A stretch of DNA of 36,593 nucleotides from Synergistaceae bacterium (GCA_031276855.1 JAISMH010000040.1:1-36593), one strand, 5' to 3'. Numbered from the stretch's first letter, positions 8,748 through 17,239 are shown. Numbers and translations: made by a program. The notes: generated by a model not told the origin, from the sequence alone.

Positions 8748-9782
8748 ATGTACAGTTTCAAGAACGACTACATCGAAAACGCGCACCCGCGGATCTTGCA
8801 GGCCCTGGCAGACACCAACATGGAGCAGGACGAAGGCTACGGTCTCGACCGCCACTCGGCCGCCGCCGCGGAAAGCATCAAAAAATATCTGGGCGCGGAC
8901 GCGGACATCCACCTGCTCTGCGGGGGCACTCAGACGAACCTGATCGCCCTGTCCGCGTTTCTCCGGCCCCACGAGGCGATCATCGCCGCGGAAACAGCCC
9001 ACATCTGCGTCCACGAGACGGGCGCCATCGAGGCCACGGGACACAAAATACTGGCCGTCCCCGCTTCGGGCGGCGGGGCACCGACCGGCAAGCTGCGCCC
9101 GGAGGACATTCAGAAGGTTCTGGACCTCCATACGGACGAGCACATGGTGAAGCCGCGCCTCGTCAAGATATCCAACTCGACGGAGATCGGTTCGGTTTAC
9201 AGTTTGGAGGAACTGGAGGCCCTGAGCCGCTTTTGCGGGGAGCGAAACCTCCTGCTCTACGCCGACGGGGCGCGTCTGGCCTCCGCCCTCGTTGCGAGCG
9301 GCGTCACCCTGTCGGACATGCGGCGCCTGACGGACGCCTTCTACATCGGCGGGACCAAGAACGGCGCGCTGCTCGGCGAGGCGCTGGTCATCGGCCGGGA
9401 CTCCCTGAAAGAGGATTTCCGCTACCACATCAAACAGAAAGGGGGCCTCCTGGCCAAGGGAAGGGTTTTGGGCGTCCAGTTCGAGGAACTGTTCCGGGAC
9501 GGCCTGCTTTTCAGCCTGGCCCGGCACGCCAACGCGATGGCGCGGAAGATCGCGCAGGCGATCTCGGCCGCGGGGTACGGCTTCCTGACGGACTCCCCCT
9601 CCAACCAGATTTTCCCGATCCTGCCCGACGCACTGATCGAAAAGCTGCAAAAAAACTGGGCTTTCTACGTCTGGCAGAAAATGGGCGAAGGACGCTCCGC
9701 CATCCGAATCGTGACCTCCTGGGCCACAAAAGAAGAAGCCGTGGACGAATTCGCAGGGGCCGTGGGCCCCTGCACCCCATAA
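8748..9782 (+). CDS. Low-specificity L-threonine aldolase family protein
   Basis: This 344-residue PLP enzyme of the aminotransferase-like fold I cleaves L-threonine or allo-threonine to glycine and acetaldehyde. The Schiff-base lysine is Lys204 in YIGGTKNGALLG. The PLP-contacting aspartate is in LYADGARLA (Asp173). His85 in AETAHICVHE is the ring-stacking histidine. A strong AGGAGGG lies 9 nt before the ATG. The last nine residues (about 336-344, AGAVGPCTP) are encoded by a dispersed palindromic repeat that contains the stop codon. The natural end of the enzyme was probably elsewhere. Confidence 0.92.
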   Translation: MYSFKNDYIENAHPRILQALADTNMEQDEGYGLDRHSAAAAESIKKYLGADADIHLLCGGTQTNLIALSAFLRPHEAIIAAETAHICVHETGAIEATGHKILAVPASGGGAPTGKLRPEDIQKVLDLHTDEHMVKPRLVKISNSTEIGSVYSLEELEALSRFCGERNLLLYADGARLASALVASGVTLSDMRRLTDAFYIGGTKNGALLGEALVIGRDSLKEDFRYHIKQKGGLLAKGRVLGVQFEELFRDGLLFSLARHANAMARKIAQAISAAGYGFLTDSPSNQIFPILPDALIEKLQKNWAFYVWQKMGEGRSAIRIVTSWATKEEAVDEFAGAVGPCTP

Positions 9783-9905
9783 TGGGTCTGGCAGGGGGGT
9801 AAGATTCCTCGTCTTTTTATGCGGAGGGCCCGTCCCCGCCCAACGGGCGGCATTCTCTCTCGCTTTCACCCACACCCATACCGGGTCCAGGGCCGAAGGC
9901 CCTGG
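9753..9905 (-). repeat. Dispersed ~150-bp repeat, family B, copy 1
   Basis: Two GC palindromes (CCAGGGCC...GGCCCTGG and GCAGGGGCC...GGCCCCTGC) flank a core. On the minus strand the core reads GCCGCCCGTTGGGCGGGG, a variable stretch, then AAAAAGACGAG. A second copy with the same order lies at 22457-22601. This copy supplies the 3' ends of two convergent genes, the threonine aldolase and the LpxK fusion, including both stop codons. Confidence 0.8.
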
Positions 9906-12258
9906 AGATTGAGCAGCGGATTTTCCAGCCCAGTTCCCGGGCGGCGTAGGAGACGACGTCGTCGAGGGCGCCGGGACTGCCCATGCGCACACGTCCGGCA
10001 TCGCTCATTTTTCGGTACAGAGCCGGTGTCGTCAGAACTTTCAGCGCTTGAGCGGCCAAAGCCGAGGCCGTGGGCTCCGTGAGGATCTCCGCGTCCGCCA
10101 GCAGCTTTTTCTGTACGCGCTTGCCTTTTTCGTCGATAGAGATGACCGGAACGCCCATCCCCGCGCAGAGCTGGTTCGCCGTTCCCCCGAGACCTATCAG
10201 CAAAGTCGCCTCCGCCGCGGCCTCCGCCACGCCGCCCAAGTGCAGGCGAATGACGGCGCCCTCCTTCGTCAGACACTCCTTCGTCAGGCAGGGCGGACGG
10301 CCTTCCTCGGATTCGCTGAAACGCCAGCCCTCGCAGGCTTGGGTCAGGCGCTGAAGATCGATCGTCGGTGCCAGGCCCATGACGTAATCGCACGTTTTTC
10401 GAGCCTGAAGGGACTCCACGGCCCCCAGAAGCAGTTTCACGTCGTCGTAGGCCCGCGCCCTGCTCCCCGGCAGAAGCAGAATCCGAGGCCGCGCGGGGAC
10501 GCCGGAGGCGGGGGGGACGGGCACGCCCTCCAGGAGATCCATAATGGGGCTTCCCGCGTAAACCGCGTCCGCTCCCGACTCCGCCAGTTGCGCGGCGGTT
10601 TCGCCGTCGCGGGTCCAAGTCCGAAGGCAGGCGCGGCGTATGATGAACCGTTCGAGCTTCCAATGCCCGCTCAGGTGGACCGTCTTGGCCGTCGCCACGA
10701 AAAGCGGCGCCGTGCCCTGCCCCCAGAGCGTGTGCAGCAGCAGATAAACGTCGCCCACGCAAAGAGGAGTCCGCACCTCCCGCGCCACGGCGCGCCAGTC
10801 GCCCTGCTGGTCCCGAATATGCCCGAACAGCCCCGCCCGCAGGTCCCCCCAGAGGTCGCGCAGACGGTACTTCAAGACACCGCCCGACGGCGTGACGGAC
10901 GGCGTGGAGACGACGGGAAAGCCCTGAATCGTATAGGGCTCGCCGCGCCCCACCAGAGGGAAGGCCATGACCTCGGCCTCCGGAAAGGCGCCGCGCAGTT
11001 TCTTCGCCAGAAGCACCCCGACGGCGTCCTCGCCGTACCCGTTCGACGCCACGACAATGCGCGGACGCAGACGCTCGACCAGCGCGCGCTCGAACCGATC
11101 GGGGTCCTCCAAAACGACGGAAACACGAGGAACGAGCAACGGCTCGTGAGGGGCGTTCGCCCCTTGAGCATTCGCTCCTTTGGCATACACCTCCCTCCAC
11201 GACGGCGGCAGGTTGTAGATGTCCTTTTCCGTGCAGGTCAGAAACTCCGCTCCGCAGGCGGATTTTTCTCTGAGAAGGGACTCCATGTCCCCCTCGGAGT
11301 AGGCGTGATGGTCGAGGAAATGCCGTTCTTTGAGGACAGGAACGCCCTCCTGCGCCAGAGAGCGGGTAAAGCCGGCGGGGTTGCCGATGGCGGAAAAGGC
11401 CATCACCCCGCGCCCGCGGACATCTCCGCCGAAGGCGCAAAAAACGCCCCCGCGCCAGATCGCCCAATCGGAGACCGTGAGGCGCGAGTAAAAAACGCGC
11501 TCTTCGGGCACGAACTCCGTCAGACGCCGCAGGAGGGCGCCGCGCTCGGCGGCGCCGGCCTGATCGGCCTTGGTGACGACGACGATATGGGCCCGCTTCA
11601 GGGCCGACAGGGGCTCGCGCAGAATGCCGGCGGGGATCGGGCGTTCGTTTCCGAAAGGACAGGTCGCGTCGATCAGGACGATGTCCGCGTCGCGCGTGAT
11701 CCGGCGGTGCTGGAAGGCGTCGTCCGCGACGGCCAGGCACACTCCCCTCCGCGCCAGTTCTCTCAGGCCTTTCATGCGGTCGCGCGACACCGCGACGGGA
11801 ACGTCCGGCAGGCGGGAAGAAAGCAGAAGCGGCTCGTCGCCGGCGGCGCGCCGGGCGTTTCCGCCGGCGGGCCCCTCCTCCGTCCTCCCTTCGAGGATTC
11901 TGCCTCCTTTCAAAAGCAGAACATCGGCGTTGTCCCCGCCGTAGCCGCGGCTGACGATACCGGCCGCGAGGCCCTTCTTCAGCATCGCGCGGCAGAGCAT
12001 CTCCACGAACGGGGTCTTGTTGGTGCCGCCGTAAGTGAGGTTTCCCACGCTGATGACCGGAATCGGCGGCTCGCAGACGCGCTTCAGCCCGTGCCGGTAG
12101 AGGAAGTCCACCCACCCGATCCACAGCCTCGCGATCCAGCCGGCGGGTACGAAGAGCGTCCATAAAAAAAAGAGCGGAGAGGAGGGCTCCGCTCCGCGGA
12201 CGAAGTTCATGTAACTTTGCGCTAAACGCGAACAGCAACGGGAAAACATGAGCGGCAC
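9817..12258 (-). CDS. lpxK: Fused tetraacyldisaccharide 4'-kinase (LpxK) and LpxB-like domain protein
   Basis: This 813-residue fusion has an N-terminal LpxK domain (about 25-390). It carries PIPVISVGNLTYGGTNKTPF at residues 67-84, RGYGGDNADVLLLKGG, DAFQHRRITRDADIVLID and CTEKDIYNLP. LpxK phosphorylates the lipid A precursor at the inner membrane. The usual Walker loop GGTGKTP reads GGTNKTP here. From about residue 395 (IVVASNGYGEDAVGVLLAKK) the protein resembles the lipid-A-disaccharide synthase-related family, with ILLLPGSRARAYDDVKLLL. The start is unsure (GTG 12258 or ATG 12249) because no strong ribosome site is seen. The final ~29 residues come from a dispersed repeat. It lies 34 nt downstream of the ferredoxin fusion gene. 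Confidence 0.88.
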   Translation of the reverse strand: MPLMFSRCCSRLAQSYMNFVRGAEPSSPLFFLWTLFVPAGWIARLWIGWVDFLYRHGLKRVCEPPIPVISVGNLTYGGTNKTPFVEMLCRAMLKKGLAAGIVSRGYGGDNADVLLLKGGRILEGRTEEGPAGGNARRAAGDEPLLLSSRLPDVPVAVSRDRMKGLRELARRGVCLAVADDAFQHRRITRDADIVLIDATCPFGNERPIPAGILREPLSALKRAHIVVVTKADQAGAAERGALLRRLTEFVPEERVFYSRLTVSDWAIWRGGVFCAFGGDVRGRGVMAFSAIGNPAGFTRSLAQEGVPVLKERHFLDHHAYSEGDMESLLREKSACGAEFLTCTEKDIYNLPPSWREVYAKGANAQGANAPHEPLLVPRVSVVLEDPDRFERALVERLRPRIVVASNGYGEDAVGVLLAKKLRGAFPEAEVMAFPLVGRGEPYTIQGFPVVSTPSVTPSGGVLKYRLRDLWGDLRAGLFGHIRDQQGDWRAVAREVRTPLCVGDVYLLLHTLWGQGTAPLFVATAKTVHLSGHWKLERFIIRRACLRTWTRDGETAAQLAESGADAVYAGSPIMDLLEGVPVPPASGVPARPRILLLPGSRARAYDDVKLLLGAVESLQARKTCDYVMGLAPTIDLQRLTQACEGWRFSESEEGRPPCLTKECLTKEGAVIRLHLGGVAEAAAEATLLIGLGGTANQLCAGMGVPVISIDEKGKRVQKKLLADAEILTEPTASALAAQALKVLTTPALYRKMSDAGRVRMGSPGALDDVVSYAARELGWKIRCSISRAFGPGPGMGVGESERECRPLGGDGPSA

Positions 12259-12292
12259 AAGGCCGGATCCTGCCGGTTTCTATTCTCTGTTT

Positions 12293-13594
12293 TTATTCAA
12301 ACGCCGCCTCGAACGCCTCGTGGCTCATCGCCCGGTAGGGTTCGGCGGGTTTGCCGGGAACGTGCAGGGCGCCGGTCGGGCAGAAGCCCACGCATCGCTG
12401 GCAGGATTCGCAAAGTCCGGGCTCCACGGCGGGACAGTCCGCCCCCTCCGCCATCGTGACGGCCCGGGCAGGGCAGTCGCGGACGCAGCGCCCGCAGCGG
12501 ACGCACTTTCCCGGGTCCGCCGTGATCGGGAAAAGCCTGTAAAAGAAATCCCACGGCCTCCGCGTCTGCCCCAGGCGGTACATGAGGCCCGACAGCAGGG
12601 GAATTCCGTTGCTCCACTCCGTCTGTCCCTTCAGGAGGTCGCGGGCGAAAGACCGCGCGTCCAGAAGAGCCCTTTCCGTCCGCAGCGCGTTTTTTTCGAC
12701 CGGCAGCTTCTTGTTGCCGTAATTGCCCGGCATGACAAAAAATTTGGCCGCGATGGGGTTATAGCCTTTCTTCCGCAAAACCTTGCCCAAGGGCCCCTGC
12801 ATTCCTCCGGCAAAGCCGCCGCAAGTGCCCATGACGAAGGCTTCGCGCCCGTCCCCCGCGGGCAGGGAGTCGACGAAACGCCATACCGTCGGGTACGTCG
12901 AAAAGCAGGCGACGGGGAAAGCCAGACCCAAAGCCGCCTCTTCGCCCAGCGGGCCGGGGCAGGGCTTGTCCATACTGCGCAGACGAACCGGCAGGCCCTC
13001 GCGCTTCAGGGTCTCCGCCGCCGCCTGAGCGACCAGAAGGCTGTTCCCCGTGCCGGTAAAGACAAAAAGCTCCACCGAGGCCGCGTGCATCTTCGAGGAA
13101 AGCATCCGCTCCCTCCGCGCCAGAGGCAGCTTGCAGAGGGTGGAGGCCACGCCCCCGACGGTCTTGCGCGCCCCGCCGCGGACGAAACCGACGCGCTCGT
13201 AAAAACCGATCGCGCTGTCCGTGACGTAGACGGAGAGGAACTTCGCCTTCGGCGACTCGGACGAACAGCGCGACGCCGCGCGGGCGATCAGGCGCGACCC
13301 CAGTCCCTTTCCGGCATAACCGGGATGAATATAGAGCATGGACACCTGCTCCGGCCCCTTCGTCTCGATCATTCCGGCCAGAACGCCGGACACGTAAACC
13401 AGCTCATGCCGGTACCCCATCGAAATACGGCGCTCCATCGCCTCCGGCGTGACGTAGCGGTCGAAAACCCTTCGCTCGTCCGGAGTGAGAACGCTTTTTC
13501 CGTCCCCGTCCATGACCTTCGAGACGAGCCGGCAAACCTCTCCGCTCTGTCCGGGGCTCATCGCCCTGAATTCCAGACCCTGAATTTCAGCCAC
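12293..13594 (-). CDS. GNAT acetyltransferase - EFR1-type flavodoxin/ferredoxin fusion
   Basis: This 433-residue protein combines three modules. Residues ~5-155 are a GNAT acyltransferase: SMLYIHPGYAGKGLGSRLIA is the acetyl-CoA loop and SAIGFYERVGF the C-terminal signature. From ~172 comes a flavodoxin-like domain, with the FMN loop VFTGTGNSLLVAQ and then GTCGGFAGGMQGPL. Residues ~368-410 hold two 4Fe-4S motifs, CVRCGRCVRDCP and CESCQRCVGFCP. The last two modules alone form the EFR1 (EF-type ferrodoxin) family; the fused GNAT is unusual. The GTG start has GGGGGGA 8 nt upstream. Substrate and partner are unknown. Confidence 0.85.
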   Translation of the reverse strand: MAEIQGLEFRAMSPGQSGEVCRLVSKVMDGDGKSVLTPDERRVFDRYVTPEAMERRISMGYRHELVYVSGVLAGMIETKGPEQVSMLYIHPGYAGKGLGSRLIARAASRCSSESPKAKFLSVYVTDSAIGFYERVGFVRGGARKTVGGVASTLCKLPLARRERMLSSKMHAASVELFVFTGTGNSLLVAQAAAETLKREGLPVRLRSMDKPCPGPLGEEAALGLAFPVACFSTYPTVWRFVDSLPAGDGREAFVMGTCGGFAGGMQGPLGKVLRKKGYNPIAAKFFVMPGNYGNKKLPVEKNALRTERALLDARSFARDLLKGQTEWSNGIPLLSGLMYRLGQTRRPWDFFYRLFPITADPGKCVRCGRCVRDCPARAVTMAEGADCPAVEPGLCESCQRCVGFCPTGALHVPGKPAEPYRAMSHEAFEAAFE

Positions 13595-13612
13595 TTCAAT
13601 CCCCCCAAGCCC

Positions 13613-13633
13613 GACCGGAGCCCCGCTCCGGTC
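13613..13633. other. Perfect 9-bp GC hairpin upstream of the ferredoxin fusion gene
   Basis: GACCGGAGC (13613-13621) pairs perfectly with GCTCCGGTC (13625-13633) around a 3-nt loop. No T-run follows on the minus strand, so it is not a classic terminator. It may be a REP-like element or leader structure in the 90-nt gap between gltS and the downstream gene. Confidence 0.5.
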
Positions 13634-13676
13634 TCCCTCTCGTTATGTTTCGCCCCTTGGGCGCGAACGTGTTTGA

Positions 13677-13704
13677 AGTATAGCCTATTTCAAGTTTTGA
13701 ACAA
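13677..13704 (-). promoter_or_regulatory. Candidate promoter for the ferredoxin fusion - lpxK unit
   Basis: On the minus strand TTGTTC (13704-13699) and TATACT (13682-13677) are 16 nt apart. They overlap the end of gltS and precede the downstream GTG start by about 80 nt. The match to sigma-70 boxes is moderate. Confidence 0.35.
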
Positions 13705-14923
13705 AAGTTTTAATGAACCATATCGTGGCCGGCTGGTAAATAATATCGACCAGGAAGGCGCCGACGATGGGGACAATCATCATGGCCCGCCGGGACATGC
13801 CGTATCGGTCGTTGACGGCAGTCAGGTTGACGATGGCGGTGGGGGTCGCGCCCAGCCCGTGGCCCAAAAGACCCGCGCACATGACGGCGGCGTCGTAGTT
13901 CCTACCCAGGACGCGGAACACCACGAAGTAAGACAGCAGAACCAGGAATATGACCTGGCAGATCAGGATGACGAGCATGGGGCCGGCCAGATCCAGCAGT
14001 TCCCACAGGCGCAGAGTCATCATGGCCATAGACAAATAGAGGCCCAGCATGACATCGCCGATACTTTCCACCAGGGGATAGTCGAATTTGTAGAGGCGTA
14101 CCTTTTCGTTGATGTTGCGCAGGAAGACGGCGACAAACATGGCGCCCACGTAGGTGGGGAAATCCATGCCGATCAGCTTGCCGACCTGAGCGGAAACCAT
14201 AGTGCCCAGCGCCATGCAAAACAGAATGGCGGTGACGTTCTTCATTATATCCAGGTCGGTGAGGGACTGCCCGGTGGCGGCGTTGACGCTTTCCGCGCCG
14301 GTATCGAAGTTTTCGGTCAGGTCAGGCTTGAGATGGTACTTCTCGATCAGGGCTCGGGCAACGGGGCCGCCGACTATGACGGAGGCAATGAGGCCGAAAG
14401 TGGCCGCGGCCGCGCCCACCAAGGTGCCGGCCGGATAACCCATCGACTCGAAGGTACTGCCGTAAGCCGCGCCCGCGCCGTGACCGCCGATCATGGAGAT
14501 GGCGCTGCACAAAAGGGCATAGGCTCTCTGAATGCCGACGACAGGAGCGAGAGTCACGCCGATGATGTTTTGGCAGATAGAAACGAATCCCGCTACCAGC
14601 CAATAAATCACCAGGAGTACGCCGCCTTTTTTCAGCAGGGAAAGACTCGCGCCCAGACCTACCGTTGTGAAAAACGCCAGCATGAAAACCGCTTGAAGGG
14701 TAGTGGTGAAGTTGAATGCAAAGGAACCGGAATTCCGGCCCGCCCAAGTGACCAGCATAAAGAGAAAACCTCCGACAACAGCGGCGGGAATACAGTATTT
14801 TTGCAAAAATTTGACCTTACTCTTGATGAAATACCCCAGAACCAAAAGCAACGCAGCCATAGCCACCGTCGCAACCATGTCCACGCTGATGCTGAACACG
14901 CCGTCAACAATTGCGAAAGTCAT
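13685..14923 (-). CDS. gltS: Sodium/glutamate symporter, GltS family
   Basis: This 412-residue polytopic membrane protein has about ten hydrophobic segments. The GltS pattern appears in SAISMIGGHGAGAAYGSTFE, the conserved pore loop of the first half, and in GLLGHGLGATPTAIVNL, the matching loop of the second half. The family imports glutamate with sodium. GGAGG lies about 9 nt before the ATG, and a good promoter is seen upstream at 14963-14992. Substrate identity is inferred from the family; some close relatives carry other dicarboxylates. The next gene is 90 nt downstream on the same strand. Confidence 0.9.
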   Translation of the reverse strand: MTFAIVDGVFSISVDMVATVAMAALLLVLGYFIKSKVKFLQKYCIPAAVVGGFLFMLVTWAGRNSGSFAFNFTTTLQAVFMLAFFTTVGLGASLSLLKKGGVLLVIYWLVAGFVSICQNIIGVTLAPVVGIQRAYALLCSAISMIGGHGAGAAYGSTFESMGYPAGTLVGAAAATFGLIASVIVGGPVARALIEKYHLKPDLTENFDTGAESVNAATGQSLTDLDIMKNVTAILFCMALGTMVSAQVGKLIGMDFPTYVGAMFVAVFLRNINEKVRLYKFDYPLVESIGDVMLGLYLSMAMMTLRLWELLDLAGPMLVILICQVIFLVLLSYFVVFRVLGRNYDAAVMCAGLLGHGLGATPTAIVNLTAVNDRYGMSRRAMMIVPIVGAFLVDIIYQPATIWFIKTFVQNLK

Positions 14924-14962
14924 CTTTTTTCCTCCTCGCAGAAGTATTTGTTTTTACCGTGA

Positions 14963-14992
14963 ATTATAACTCAGTTTCCCCGCCGCAGACAA
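14963..14992 (-). promoter_or_regulatory. Sigma-70-type promoter of gltS
   Basis: On the minus strand TTGTCT (14992-14987) and a perfect TATAAT (14968-14963) are separated by 18 nt. They lie about 40 nt upstream of the gltS ATG. Confidence 0.6.
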
Positions 14993-15079
14993 CAAGATCC
15001 CAAATCCGCTGTCACTCGTCCGTGATAATATCCGGATGAGACAGGGCGCGGGCGGCCGCGCAGCTGCCAGGGGCATCCC

Positions 15080-15202
15080 CTCGAAGGCGCGCGGGAGACG
15101 CTGAAAAATTTTGCCCCGAAATTGGCGATTTGCACGTACCATCTGCCGGACGATCCCGAGGTTTTAGAAAACCTGATCAAAAAAGCCAATCCGGCCTACA
15201 AT
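15080..15202 (+). pseudogene. Inverted fragment of an FkbM methyltransferase gene (3' part)
   Basis: These 123 bp match the minus-strand FkbM gene at 17835-17957 in opposite orientation, with four mismatches by eye. It reads LEGARETLKNFAPKLAIC through DDPEVLENLIKKANPAYN in frame. It has no methyltransferase upstream part and no start. After NPAYN the frame runs into unrelated sequence and stops at 15269-15271. A second short block (15490-15507) matches 17753-17770, also inverted. The spacing between blocks is about 290 bp here and about 65 bp in the other copy, so something was inserted or exchanged here. The surrounding 14993-15515 holds no other recognisable gene apart from the small peptide frame at 15276. 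Confidence 0.85.
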
Positions 15203-15275
15203 GTCCCGCAGGAGAGGCGCCCGAAAACATCCGGGCGGGCTGTCTGGGGGTCTCCCCTCGAAAGGGGGTGAGAGC

Positions 15276-15362
15276 GTGGAGAGAATAATAAAGCTAGCAG
15301 TCGCTGTGGCCCAGCTTCTACTAGCCATCGCCGAACTGATTCGGCTTTTCAAAGCGCACTAA
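15276..15362 (+). CDS. Putative small hydrophobic peptide (28 aa)
   Basis: GTG 15276 to TAA 15360-15362 encodes a 28-residue peptide. It has a hydrophobic helix-forming core (IIKLAVAVAQLLLAIAELI) bounded by charged residues, with a basic end (RLFKAH). AAAGGGGG lies 6 nt upstream, and that site can pair with the preceding TCTCCCCT at 15251-15258, so translation may be held back by structure. A strong hairpin follows at 15421-15453. The peptide type and folded leader recall type I toxins or small membrane peptides, but I recognise no family. It lies in sequence that interrupts the inverted FkbM fragment. It could also be a chance frame. Confidence 0.45.
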   Translation: MERIIKLAVAVAQLLLAIAELIRLFKAH

Positions 15363-15420
15363 TCCTGCCGTAGGGCGTAAGTCCGAGGTGGGGTAAGCCG
15401 CCCCGCTTCGGCAGCCCCGA

Positions 15421-15453
15421 AACAACCGCCTGACCTCTCCCAGGCGGATTGTT
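15421..15453. other. Long hairpin downstream of the small peptide frame
   Basis: CCGCCTG (15426-15432) pairs with CAGGCGG (15441-15447). AACAA and TTGTT extend the stem around one bulged A. The downstream side is only mildly T-rich, so it could be a weak terminator or a structural part of a non-coding or toxin-type RNA covering 15205-15455. Confidence 0.5.
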
Positions 15454-15515
15454 CCCGCAGATATTATAACCCACGTTATGCGGGATGAAAATATCGGCGC
15501 TTTCAATCGCTGCAT

Positions 15516-16643
15516 TCAATCGCCTTGATCGCCTTGGGGCTCGTCCCAGAAGGGATAGTAGAGGCGGAGGTGCGTCAGCGAGCGGAGGGCGTCGTCGGCT
15601 TTCCCCGAGACGGGGGGCAGTCGCCGCCAGGAACCTCCGTCGAAACGCCCCAAAATGAGCGGTCTCCTGCCGTAGGTACTCCAGAGGTCGGACAGCTTTT
15701 CGGCGCCGGGACGCGTGCCCGGCACGAGGGTTCCCCTGAACAGCGGCGGGGTACCTTCCAGCGGGCCTCTGCCCGGCACGGGAGCGGCAATCAGCCACTG
15801 CGCCGCCCGCCAGGCGCCCGCCATTTCAGAGGAGGTCAGGGCGTGCCGCAGAGGCATGATCTGTATTCCTCCGACCTGGCCGAGCGGGGAGGTCGCGATG
15901 TCGATCACCCCCGTATGGGAGGCCCGTATGCGCCCCACGCTCTGGAACTCCGTCCCGCCGAAGCGTCCGACCCCGCCGACGGGCCGGACGACCCGGGCGG
16001 CGACCTCCACGCCGCGCTTCGTCCAAGCCAGAATCCGTCCGCCCGGCCGGTTTTCGATTTCAACCATCCAAACCTCCGGCCGGGCGGGCAGATCCGACTC
16101 GATCACGAGAGTTTCCCCTTTTTCAATCGCAAGCGTTTTTTCCCGATTCGCCGAGAGAGCCGGCGGTCTTTTCCGGCCGTCCCGTCCCTCGATGAAGATC
16201 TTCGAGCCCGTCAGAGGGGCGAACCCGCCGAAAAGCCCCGTGCCGGCCGGCGCTTCGATGGAAAAGAACGCGCCCTTGGGCGCGGCCGGGGCCACGGTGA
16301 CGGTGGGAACGACGCTCACGATACGCCCCCGGCCCTTTTCCACTCCGGTCAGCAGATGGACGGCGTTGACGGCCGCGGCGCAGACCGTTCCGGGCGTTCC
16401 CCACTTGCTGGCCGTGTAGGCCGGCCAGTTCGTCCTGACGGGCAGGGCGCGAACCCGGCCCAGTTCCGCGGTGCTTCCGTCCGGCAGAACGGCCGTCGCC
16501 ATGGCGCCCGTTTCAAAGGGGATGCGCAGGACGAGAACGCGCGGCGGCGTCTCTGCCCGGGCGGCGGAGGCGCAGAGCAGGAGGGCGGCGAACGCGGAAA
16601 GAATTGTCTTCATTGTCGGTGCCGTTTTTATTTTCGTTTGCAT
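15516..16643 (-). CDS. Exported protein of unknown function
   Basis: This 375-residue protein begins with a basic region, a hydrophobic core (ILSAFAALLLCASA) and a signal-peptidase site after ARA at about residue 30, so it should reach the periplasm. GGGGGA stands 8 nt before the ATG at 16643, which favours this start over ATG 16613. The mature part is rich in beta-type and glycine/proline segments such as GAFFSIEAPAGTGLFGGF and IMPLRHALTSSEMAGAWRAA. I recognise no catalytic motif or family. It is the last gene of a three-gene minus-strand unit, 25 nt after the CPBP gene, bracketed by inverted copies of FkbM sequence. Confidence 0.75.
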   Translation of the reverse strand: MQTKIKTAPTMKTILSAFAALLLCASAARAETPPRVLVLRIPFETGAMATAVLPDGSTAELGRVRALPVRTNWPAYTASKWGTPGTVCAAAVNAVHLLTGVEKGRGRIVSVVPTVTVAPAAPKGAFFSIEAPAGTGLFGGFAPLTGSKIFIEGRDGRKRPPALSANREKTLAIEKGETLVIESDLPARPEVWMVEIENRPGGRILAWTKRGVEVAARVVRPVGGVGRFGGTEFQSVGRIRASHTGVIDIATSPLGQVGGIQIMPLRHALTSSEMAGAWRAAQWLIAAPVPGRGPLEGTPPLFRGTLVPGTRPGAEKLSDLWSTYGRRPLILGRFDGGSWRRLPPVSGKADDALRSLTHLRLYYPFWDEPQGDQGD

Positions 16644-16668
16644 TCAGTTTTCCCCCGAATCGTTCGAA

Positions 16669-17223
16669 TCATCGCGGCATCCACCAGACGGCCCAGACGT
16701 TGCAGACCGCGTGGTAAATGATGGCGGGCAGGACGGAACCGCTGCGGTGCCTCAGAAATCCCATGACCAGCCCCGGAAAAAACGTCGCCACCCGCAGCCA
16801 GCTCGGGGCGACGAACAGATGGGAGAGGGCGAACAGGAGCGAGGTCAAAGGAAGGGCTATCCCTATTCCCACTTTTCGGGCGCAGAAGGTCTGCATCCAG
16901 CCCCGGTAAAAAGTCTCCTCGATGAAAGAGGCGGCGATTCCTCCGCCCAGCAGATTCAGGGCGTTCAGGGGACTCGGGCGGAAGGGCCCGCCCATCCCCC
17001 AGGCACGGGGCCAGTAAAAGGAAATGAAGGTCAGAGGCACGAGAGTAATCAGCGTCGCGGCCGCCGTATCCCACCACGCGCCCGGCCCCATGAACCACCG
17101 GAGCCCGTAGGTTTCCTCGCTTTCGCCGCGGCGTTTGCACCAGACGTAAGGGAAATAGAGCATGAAGGCGGCGATAAAAAGGCCCGGAAGCAGGCGCAGC
17201 AGCCCCGAAAAAGACATCTCCAT
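16669..17223 (-). CDS. CPBP family intramembrane metalloprotease
   Basis: This 184-residue polytopic membrane protein belongs to the CPBP (CAAX protease and bacteriocin-processing, Abi) family. The motifs are all present: IEETFYRGW (EExxxR), LLFALSHLF (FxxxH) and IIYHAVCN (HxxxN), each in a hydrophobic segment. Family members are glutamate-type intramembrane proteases or have non-proteolytic roles. The ATG at 17223 was chosen because GGAGGGG precedes it; a longer frame from 17271 overlaps the upstream gene and lacks a site. It sits between a small membrane protein gene and the exported unknown, and may process or protect a product of this cassette. Confidence 0.85.
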   Translation of the reverse strand: MEMSFSGLLRLLPGLFIAAFMLYFPYVWCKRRGESEETYGLRWFMGPGAWWDTAAATLITLVPLTFISFYWPRAWGMGGPFRPSPLNALNLLGGGIAASFIEETFYRGWMQTFCARKVGIGIALPLTSLLFALSHLFVAPSWLRVATFFPGLVMGFLRHRSGSVLPAIIYHAVCNVWAVWWMPR

Positions 17224-17239
17224 CGCGAATCCCCTCCGG

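Noticed and set aside
12248-14962. A 904-codon plus-strand open frame across gltS and the ferredoxin fusion gene
   Set aside because: It is antisense to two well-supported genes, spans their intergenic gap and shows no domain.
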